From positions 1 through 5,141 of the forward strand of contig CAJOEQ010000088.1 of NCBI GenBank assembly GCA_905233515.1: a DNA stretch of 5,141 nucleotides, in the 5' to 3' direction. A model generated the notes under the pieces. The model worked only from the letters and a program-made list of their open reading frames with translations. It had not been told where the DNA came from and searched no databases. The stretch is from an uncultured Synergistales bacterium (GTDB lineage Bacteria > Synergistota > Synergistia > Synergistales > Aminobacteriaceae). Below, one piece after another: positions 1 through 4,343 of this stretch. The position numbers and the translations under genes were made by a program. Position 1 is the stretch's first letter, and each line of letters opens with the position of its first letter.

Positions 1-695
1 ATAACAAGTGCTGAACAAATCATATCGATTCGACCAGTCTCTAGAGCTTCGGGCAAAACTCCGAATCTATAATCTACCATGATTAATTCTTTGTTTAACT
101 TTTTAGCGATTGCCGCGCAGAGTTCTACATCAATCCCCGCAAATCCTTTACTTGTTCTGACTTCATACGGGGGGAATGTTGCAGAACAGCCTACCCATAA
201 TTTTCCGCCCTTTGCATCTTGATTGAAATCAATAGCTGCCGGGTCAGGCTCTTCAACGTGAATATATTTCGAGATTATAGCCGATAATGTGCCTTCTTCC
301 TTAATTTCTCGTAATGCTTTATTCACGCTGTTAAGTAATTCTTTATTACCCTTTTTTACAGCTATAGCGTAATAAGTGCTGTTAAGTGCTTCGGGTAAAA
401 TTTTAATGCCTTCTTCATTTGCCGTGAAAAATCTTGCAGGTGCTTCGTCCATAATAACCGCGTCAACTTGGCCGGCCTTGAGAGCTTCAACAAGTGCTGC
501 AACGTCTTCATAAACGAAAATATTATCTTGTGAATCTTTCAGCATTTCGCGAATCAGACTCTCACCGATTGAGGCATTTTGCACGCCAACTTTTGAAGAT
601 TTGAGATCGTCAATTTTCGCTACTTCAGCGAACGAACACCCGGCAAAGAAGGCTACTACAGCGAGAATTAAAGCAAAATTAATAAATTTTTTCAT
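1..695 (-). CDS. Circularly permuted amino-acid-type solute-binding protein A (partial, 3' end off the left edge)
   Basis: 231 codons are visible; the frame is open to the window edge. It starts at ATG 693-695, with Shine-Dalgarno AAGGAGGA at 705-712 touching the stop codon of the preceding gene. Residues 1-23 form a signal peptide: MKK, a hydrophobic core, then FAGCSFA. Cys20 could be a lipobox cysteine (F-A-G-C, imperfect at -3); otherwise cleavage would follow SFA. Residues 28-145 match the normally C-terminal half of SBP_bac_3 (DLKSSKVGVQ, VDAVIMD, KKGNK, VNKALREIKEEGTL). Residues 165-231 match the normally N-terminal half (VGCSATFPPYE, GFAGIDVELCAAIAKKL, LPEALETGRIDMICSA). The order is therefore permuted, as in its paralogue B, to which it is clearly similar over its whole visible length. 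It should bind a small polar solute, probably an amino acid, outside the cytoplasmic membrane. The end, including the expected FSDPY motif, is not visible. No transporter partner is in view. Confidence 0.88.
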   Translation of the reverse strand, partial: MKKFINFALILAVVAFFAGCSFAEVAKIDDLKSSKVGVQNASIGESLIREMLKDSQDNIFVYEDVAALVEALKAGQVDAVIMDEAPARFFTANEEGIKILPEALNSTYYAIAVKKGNKELLNSVNKALREIKEEGTLSAIISKYIHVEEPDPAAIDFNQDAKGGKLWVGCSATFPPYEVRTSKGFAGIDVELCAAIAKKLNKELIMVDYRFGVLPEALETGRIDMICSALV

Positions 696-712
696 GTTAT
701 AGAGTCCTCCTT

Positions 713-1192
713 CTAATAATAATAGCCTCTTCTCATCATTTCGCGGCGTTCACGTTCCCAGCGTTCCTGTTCTTTTCTTGCGCGTTCACGTCTCTCTGCG
801 TCTTCAATTTGGAGTCTTGTGCGTTCCTGAGGCGTTAAAGGTCTCATTGTAGGATTTTGCGGTGCTCGTATAATAGGCGGTCTCGCATTCGGTCCGACAT
901 ATGGCGCGGGACGTGGAGGAATCGGCGCGGGTTTAGGCGGCTGAGGTCTCGGCAATGGTCTAGGCTGAGGGAGTGGCTGCGGTTTCGGCATGGGCTTAGG
1001 AACTGGACGAGGTGCAACGTGAGGCGGTTGACTAGGAACTGCCGGGGCTGATCTATATCTTACAGGAGGAGTCGGAGGGGGCGGAGTCTTTGTTTTCGGA
1101 GACTCTATAATAGATGACGATTTAGCAAAACTTGTACCAGCTGTGAAAATAACAGCCAGTGTAAATAATGCCGCAAATTTTTTGAATCTCAT
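713..1192 (-). CDS. Secreted proline-rich, Arg/Glu-rich small protein (159 aa), unknown function
   Basis: I do not recognise a family. The start is ATG 1190-1192, with Shine-Dalgarno AAGGAGGT at 1202-1209. Residues 1-23 are a signal peptide (basic MRFKK, hydrophobic core, TSFA cleavage site). Residues 32-121 are extremely proline-rich. They begin with PPPPTPPVRYRSAP and include a stretch at 62-90 of alternating X-Pro dipeptides rich in Arg, Lys and Gln, reminiscent of the periplasm-spanning segment of TonB. Residues 119-153 are highly charged (Glu, Arg) and should form a long single helix; the protein ends in YYY. PPVRYRxAP and the overall layout are shared with the 123-aa protein at 2010-2381, so the two are probably paralogues of different length. 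It lies 24 bp after binding protein B and 17 bp before binding protein A. An envelope spacer or scaffold role is only an inference. The consecutive prolines suggest dependence on EF-P for translation. Confidence 0.85.
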   Translation of the reverse strand: MRFKKFAALFTLAVIFTAGTSFAKSSSIIESPKTKTPPPPTPPVRYRSAPAVPSQPPHVAPRPVPKPMPKPQPLPQPRPLPRPQPPKPAPIPPRPAPYVGPNARPPIIRAPQNPTMRPLTPQERTRLQIEDAERRERARKEQERWERERREMMRRGYYY

Positions 1193-1216
1193 TAAGTAAA
1201 TACCTCCTTAATAAAA

Positions 1217-1993
1217 TTATTTCTTATCAGCAAGTACTAAGATTACTTCTTGATCTGCGTCATAAGGATCTGAGAAATCCATAACTTTTTCGCGCTCTTC
1301 TGAAATCGTGAAAGCCGAGCAAATCATATCAATTCGCCCAGATTCTAAAGCCTCAGGCAAAATATCAAATCTGCAGTCAATCATAACAAGTTCCTTGTCT
1401 AATTTCTTAGCAATTGCCGCGCATAATTCGATATCAATACCAGTAAAGCCGCTTTCAGTCCGAGTCTCATAGGGCGGGAATGTCGCAGAACAGCCTACCC
1501 AGATTTTGCCGTTTTTCGCGCCCTTGTTTAAATCAATTTCTGACGCGTCAGGATCAGCGTTTATATATTTTGCTACTATACGCGCTAAAATTCCCTCGTC
1601 TTTAATCTCAGTGAGTGCCTTATTAACATCATCGCGGAGTTTATTGCCTTTCTTGAAAGCTATTCCGTAATAAAAGCTGTTAACAGGTTCGGGCAAAAGT
1701 TTAAGTCCTTCAGTGTTCATTAAGAAATAACGCGCTGGAGTCTCATCAAGAACAGCCGCATCAACAAGTCCCATTTTAAGAGCTTCGATTAATGCCGAAA
1801 CATTTTCATAAACTAGAATATTATCGGGGGTATCTTTGAGCATTTCGCTTATAATCGCATGAGCCGCTGAAGAGTTTTCGACACCGACTTTTGCGCCCTT
1901 GAGATCTGCAACTGAAGAGACTCCGGCAAAAGCTGATCCGGCCATTATCGCAATTATAGCGAGTAATAATACAAATTTTGTAAATAATTTCAT
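1217..1993 (-). CDS. Circularly permuted amino-acid-type solute-binding protein B (complete, 258 aa)
   Basis: The start is ATG 1991-1993. Shine-Dalgarno AAGGAGG at 2004-2010 overlaps the TAA of the preceding gene, suggesting translational coupling. Residues 1-23 are a signal peptide (MAGSAFA, type I); paralogue A has Cys where this has Ser20. Residues 28-143 are the half normally C-terminal in SBP_bac_3: DLKGAKVGVENSS at 30-42, LVDAAVLD ending at Asp83, GIAFKKGNK, VNKALTEIKDEGILARIVAKY. Residues 144-162 form a linker. Residues 163-258 are the normally N-terminal half: VGCSATFPPYE at 166-176, GFTGIDIELCAAIAKKL, LPEALESGRIDMICSAFTISEER, and FSDPY at 240-244. In this family the Arg of the xxER motif (Arg234) binds the ligand carboxylate and the Asp of VDxxxxD (Asp83) binds the amino group; both are kept. 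The mature length of about 235 residues equals one ordinary domain. An amino-acid ligand is inferred; the specific one cannot be told. Confidence 0.93.
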   Translation of the reverse strand: MKLFTKFVLLLAIIAIMAGSAFAGVSSVADLKGAKVGVENSSAAHAIISEMLKDTPDNILVYENVSALIEALKMGLVDAAVLDETPARYFLMNTEGLKLLPEPVNSFYYGIAFKKGNKLRDDVNKALTEIKDEGILARIVAKYINADPDASEIDLNKGAKNGKIWVGCSATFPPYETRTESGFTGIDIELCAAIAKKLDKELVMIDCRFDILPEALESGRIDMICSAFTISEEREKVMDFSDPYDADQEVILVLADKK

Positions 1994-2009
1994 TGTAAAT
2001 CGGCCTCCT

Positions 2010-2381
2010 TTAGCGTCTATTATTCTTAATTATCTCGGTGAAAATTTCACCCATGATTTCGGCTTCTCTCTCATGCCTGCGTTTTTTCTCCCATTCACGG
2101 CGCATTTGATCTTCATAGACTCTGCGTTCAAAATCGCGTCTCTCCCATTCTAAACGCTCTCTCTCACGTCGTTCTGCTTCCCAGCGCATTTGATCCCGTC
2201 TTGCTAGTTCTCTCTGATAATAATAATCGGGCGGGACTGGAGCCACAGGAGCGGGCCTATATCTGACCGGAGGAGGGGGCGGGGGTGGTGCTATACGATA
2301 AGCAGCTGAAGCAATCCCGTAAATTCCAAGTGATAACATAGCTGCTAAAAAGAAAGTTGCTGCTAATTTTTTGAGTCTCAT
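2010..2381 (-). CDS. Secreted proline-rich, Arg/Glu-rich small protein (123 aa), unknown function
   Basis: This is the first gene of the probable operon, with ATG at 2379-2381 and Shine-Dalgarno AGGAGGT at 2387-2393, five bases away. Residues 1-26 are a signal peptide (MRLKK, hydrophobic core, IASA cleavage). The mature part begins with a short proline segment: seven consecutive prolines at 32-38, then VRYRPAPVAPVPP and a YYY at 53-55. The rest, about 56-123, is a nearly uninterrupted Arg/Glu-rich helix with Trp and Tyr at intervals, ending in a basic KNNRR tail. It shares PPVRYRxAP, a tyrosine triplet and the charged helix with the 159-aa protein at 713-1192, but the proline arm is much shorter. 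I do not recognise a family. Export followed by a peptidoglycan, envelope or protein-binding role is inferred only from composition. Its pairing with a binding-protein gene is repeated downstream. Confidence 0.85.
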   Translation of the reverse strand: MRLKKLAATFFLAAMLSLGIYGIASAAYRIAPPPPPPPVRYRPAPVAPVPPDYYYQRELARRDQMRWEAERRERERLEWERRDFERRVYEDQMRREWEKKRRHEREAEIMGEIFTEIIKNNRR

Positions 2382-2415
2382 TGTTGACCTCCTATATAAA
2401 TATAAATTTTAAAGC

Positions 2416-2427
2416 GAAAAAATTATA
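2416..2427 (-). promoter_or_regulatory. Possible -10 element for the binding-protein operon
   Basis: A perfect TATAAT lies on the minus strand at 2422-2427, about 40 bases before the ATG at 2381. The corresponding -35 position (about 2445-2450) reads TATAAC, which is poor. The site lies just after the hairpin at 2430-2470, so it could equally be the AT-rich tail of that terminator. Confidence 0.3.
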
Positions 2428-2470
2428 TACCCTCTCTCGCGCGAGTTATACAGCAAATTAACAGAGAGGG
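2416..2470 (-). terminator. Hairpin with T-rich tail after the 65-aa gene
   Basis: A perfect 8-bp inverted repeat, CCCTCTCT at 2430-2437 with AGAGAGGG at 2463-2470, encloses a 25-base loop. Read on the minus strand it begins 16 bases after the stop of the 65-aa gene. It is followed by TATATAA and then six T's (2417-2422), as in an intrinsic terminator with a spaced U-tract. The loop side also contains the 10-bp palindrome CTCGCGCGAG at 2436-2445, which overlaps the left arm and offers an alternative fold. Confidence 0.55.
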
Positions 2471-2486
2471 ACATAATCACAGAAAG

Positions 2487-2684
2487 TTATACGTACTGTT
2501 CGATTTGGTCATGAACTACGACGAGATTATTAAAATCTTCAATTTTAGGACGCTGAACCATTATAGGCTCTCTTACGTGAATATATTGCGTGTCGACTCG
2601 TTTAATAGTAAATCCCCTTTCGAGACGGCTTGCAAATCCGCTAGTGTTTATTATGCTGCTGGTCTGCACGATTTGCATAGACAT
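2487..2684 (-). CDS. Hypothetical small protein (65 aa)
   Basis: I do not recognise this protein. The start ATG 2682-2684 is preceded by an excellent Shine-Dalgarno, AAGGAGGGG at 2692-2700, seven bases away; that is the main reason to believe it over the antisense frame. A second Met at codon 3 is a less well-spaced alternative. The product has no signal peptide, no membrane segment and no cysteine. It is mixed polar/hydrophobic with several Val/Ile-rich stretches (QTSSIINTSGF, REPIMVQRP, NNLVVVHDQIEQYV) and is probably a small cytosolic, beta-rich domain. It stands alone: a divergent intergenic region lies upstream and a hairpin terminator lies 16 bases after its stop, separating it from the binding-protein operon. 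Confidence 0.65.
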   Translation of the reverse strand: MSMQIVQTSSIINTSGFASRLERGFTIKRVDTQYIHVREPIMVQRPKIEDFNNLVVVHDQIEQYV

Positions 2685-2691
2685 TATTTAA

Positions 2692-2700
2692 CCCCTCCTT
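2692..2700 (-). promoter_or_regulatory. Strong ribosome binding site of the 65-aa gene
   Basis: AAGGAGGGG on the minus strand lies seven bases before ATG 2682-2684. It decides both the strand and the start of this small gene. Confidence 0.75.
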
Positions 2701-2741
2701 GAGTCATAAATTATTTATATTCTACACTAAATTTTATTAAT

Positions 2742-2769
2742 TTTGCCTGTGCTTTCATAGTGATATAAT
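2742..2769 (+). promoter_or_regulatory. Extended -10 promoter upstream of the MATE gene
   Basis: TATAAT at 2764-2769 is preceded by TGA (2761-2763), a perfect extended -10 (TGnTATAAT). A partial -35 lies at 2742-2748 (TTTGCC with a 16-base spacer, or TTGCCT with 15). The predicted start near 2776 gives a leader of about 88 bases before the TTG at 2864. Confidence 0.6.
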
Positions 2770-2790
2770 AATTTCGCTGTGCAGCATTCT

Positions 2791-2829
2791 TGCGTAAGTC
2801 CGAGCAACACGGGCAGACGCATTTTTTTT
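2791..2829 (+). terminator. Terminator-like hairpin with T8 in the MATE leader (candidate attenuator)
   Basis: The outer stem TGCGT (2791-2795) pairs with ACGCA (2817-2821). An AA/AG internal loop follows, then an inner stem GTCCG (2798-2802) with CGGGC (2810-2814, one G-U pair) and a 7-base loop. Eight T's follow at once (2822-2829). This is a textbook intrinsic terminator shape on the plus strand. It lies between the predicted promoter and the MATE start, with no plus-strand gene before it to terminate. It could attenuate the pump gene or end a very short RNA of about 54 bases. No known riboswitch aptamer is recognisable, and there is little room for one after the predicted start site. Confidence 0.65.
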
Positions 2830-2848
2830 GTGCCTCCCCGAAAAATTT

Positions 2849-2855
2849 AGGAAGG
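2849..2855 (+). promoter_or_regulatory. Ribosome binding site that fixes the TTG start of the MATE gene
   Basis: AGGAAGG lies eight bases before TTG 2864-2866. An in-frame TAA at 2858-2860 excludes any earlier start, and the next in-frame Met lies far inside the first MatE domain. Confidence 0.8.
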
Positions 2856-2863
2856 TGTAAAAC

Positions 2864-4270
2864 TTGAATTCAAATGATTTTCTCGAACGTGAGCCAGTAA
2901 GCAAATTGCTCATAAAATATTCAGTGCCGTTAATAATTTCTTTGCTTGTTGCAGCATTATATAACATAGTAGATCAAATTTTTATAGCAAATGCCGATTA
3001 TTTAGGCTCAAACGGTAACGCAGCAAATAATGTAGTATTCCCCTTGACAGTAATTGCGCTTGCATTCACTTTATTAATAGGCGACGGGGTTTGTGCTTTT
3101 GTGAGTATGAGTCTAGGAGCAAGAAATATCAAACAAGCCGGAGACAGTGTAGGAAGTGCCGCGCTTTTATCTTCAACGACGGGAATAATAATCGCGATAA
3201 TTTATTATATTTTCCGTGAAGAGCTATTAACTTTTTTCGGCGGGAGAATAAATAACGAGACTTTTAATTTTGCGCTTGAGTACTTTACGTTTATAATTCC
3301 GGGGATTCCTTTTTACGTATTCGGCCAAGCAATGAATCCTATAATTTCAGCAGATGGCAGCCCGAATTATGTAATGTTTTCGACTTTGATGGGAGCAGGA
3401 ATTAATATAATTCTTGATCCAGTATTTATATTTATATTTCGCTGGGGAATGATGGGAGCGGCACTCGCAACTATAATCGGACAAATTTTTACGGCGTTTA
3501 TGTCAGTGCGTTATATTGCGTTTAACATGAAAGCTATAAAATTTTCACGTGAAAATCTTTCATACAATCCCAAATTAATGAGTCGTTATTTGCCGCTGGG
3601 AATGTGCAGTTTTTTATCGCAAATTTCACTCGTTATAAGCGTCGCCGCTGTAAATCTCATGATAAAGAAATACGGTGCATTAGATAAAATTTTCAGTCAG
3701 CCCGAATATTCGCAAATTCCTATGGCAGTAATCGGCATAGTTATGAAATTTTTTCAAATTGTAATATCTATAGTAGTAGGACTCTCTGCGAGCTGTACAC
3801 CTATAACAGGTTTTAACATGGGCGCGGGAAGACCTGACAGAGTCAAAAAATTATTTTCGCTTTTACTAGCATGTGAGACAGTAATAGGCCTGATTGCGTT
3901 TATTATCGTCGAATTTTACCCGTCAAGCATTGCTAATTTATTCGGAGCGTCGGGCGAAAGTGTTTATTATGCGGAATTCACTGTGAAATGCTTTAGGACT
4001 TATTTATGCTTGATAATACTTGCTTGCGTGAACAAGGCGGCATTTATATTTATTCAAGCAATGGGAAGGCCGTATATTTCTGCGGGATTGTCAATTACTC
4101 GTGAAATAATTTTCGGTGCAGGACTAACAATTTTGATGCCGTTATTTATGGGACTTGACGGCGTTTTATGGTCAATGCCTGCGAGCGATGGACTCACATT
4201 TATAGTGTCTCTAGCAGTAATAATTATGATTTATCGAGAATTAAGCCAGCCGGTTATTAATCTTGAATAA
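2864..4270 (+). CDS. MATE-family multidrug/cation efflux transporter (MepA-like)
   Basis: This is an inner-membrane antiporter that exports cationic compounds in exchange for Na+ or H+. It has 468 residues, the usual MATE length, with about twelve hydrophobic segments in two MatE halves (roughly 15-180 and 245-405). Recognisable family stretches are NDFLEREPVSKLLIKYSVPLI at the N-terminus, LYNIVDQIFI in helix 1-2, SLGARNIKQAG, ADGSPNYVMFSTLMGAGINI then ILDPVFIF, PITGFNMGAGRPDRVKKLF at the start of the second half, and FIQAMGRPYIS. The common Arg before ADG (RADG in many relatives) is Ser here, possibly minor. The start is TTG, with AGGAAGG upstream. No regulator or partner gene is adjacent; expression may be controlled by the leader hairpin at 2791-2829. 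It converges on the flagellin gene across a shared hairpin. The substrate cannot be read from sequence. Confidence 0.93.
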   Translation: MNSNDFLEREPVSKLLIKYSVPLIISLLVAALYNIVDQIFIANADYLGSNGNAANNVVFPLTVIALAFTLLIGDGVCAFVSMSLGARNIKQAGDSVGSAALLSSTTGIIIAIIYYIFREELLTFFGGRINNETFNFALEYFTFIIPGIPFYVFGQAMNPIISADGSPNYVMFSTLMGAGINIILDPVFIFIFRWGMMGAALATIIGQIFTAFMSVRYIAFNMKAIKFSRENLSYNPKLMSRYLPLGMCSFLSQISLVISVAAVNLMIKKYGALDKIFSQPEYSQIPMAVIGIVMKFFQIVISIVVGLSASCTPITGFNMGAGRPDRVKKLFSLLLACETVIGLIAFIIVEFYPSSIANLFGASGESVYYAEFTVKCFRTYLCLIILACVNKAAFIFIQAMGRPYISAGLSITREIIFGAGLTILMPLFMGLDGVLWSMPASDGLTFIVSLAVIIMIYRELSQPVINLE

Positions 4271-4279
4271 TAAAATTAA

Positions 4280-4311
4280 CCCGGTCTATAATAAACAAGG
4301 CCGGGCTTATA
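4280..4311. terminator. Shared terminator hairpin between convergent MATE and flagellin genes
   Basis: CCCGGTC (4280-4286) pairs with GGCCGGG (4299-4305), seven pairs with one G-U, around a 12-base loop. It begins 10 bases after the MATE stop and lies 28 bases beyond the flagellin stop. On the plus strand the tail is CTTATATATT. On the minus strand the tail is TTAATTTTATTATT, the better T-tract, although the G-U pair becomes an A-C mismatch there. It is therefore probably bidirectional. Confidence 0.65.
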
Positions 4312-4322
4312 TATTGACTTAC

Positions 4323-4343
4323 TGAAGCAAATTCAATACTGAC
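4323..4343 (-). pseudogene. Out-of-frame remnant of the flagellin C-terminal D0 motif
   Basis: Read in the frame shifted from the flagellin, these bases give VSIEFAS, overlapping the stop at 4333-4335. Flagellins usually have I-(S/R)-D-(V/T)-D-(F/M)-A-(S/E/K) right after ESR. The spacing from Arg fits a 2-base loss. The match ends after the Ser; the following VSQYISPALF is not flagellin-like and runs into the terminator. The motif is short, so chance similarity is possible. Confidence 0.4.

Larger units (their letters stand above)
1..2381 (-). repeat. Tandem two-gene units (proline-rich protein plus permuted binding protein)
   Basis: Unit 1 spans 1217-2381 and unit 2 spans 1-1192, in the same orientation and gene order. 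The binding proteins are obvious paralogues along their full visible length. The proline-rich partners share only the signal peptide style, PPVRYRxAP, YYY and the charged tail. This looks like an old duplication of the pair, with fast drift of the low-complexity partner. The array may continue past the left edge. Confidence 0.75.

Noticed and set aside
857..1051. Plus-strand open frame of 64 codons rich in Arg
   Set aside because: It is the mirror of the proline-rich coding sequence (Pro codons read as Arg/Gly on the other strand) and has no Shine-Dalgarno.
1899..2153. Plus-strand open frame of 84 codons
   Set aside because: It lies antisense across the signal-peptide end of binding protein B and the tail of the 123-aa protein, both well supported, and has no ribosome binding site.
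2505..2702. Plus-strand open frame of 65 codons opposite the small gene
   Set aside because: No Shine-Dalgarno before its ATG, and it ends across the strong ribosome binding site of the minus-strand gene, which is the better candidate.
2779..2850. GTG-started 23-residue leader peptide running through the terminator hairpin, with its TAG overlapping the MATE ribosome binding site
   Set aside because: Attractive for translational attenuation, but no Shine-Dalgarno precedes the GTG and the predicted transcript start lies only about three bases upstream, so initiation is unlikely.
2776..2863. Known riboswitch (fluoride, guanidine or preQ1 type) ahead of the efflux gene
   Set aside because: None of the consensus elements I know is visible, and only about 15 bases separate the predicted start from the terminator stem.
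2755..2967. Minus-strand open frame of 70 codons over the MATE start and leader
   Set aside because: It overlaps the conserved N-terminus of the transporter, has no ribosome binding site and shows no recognisable protein features.
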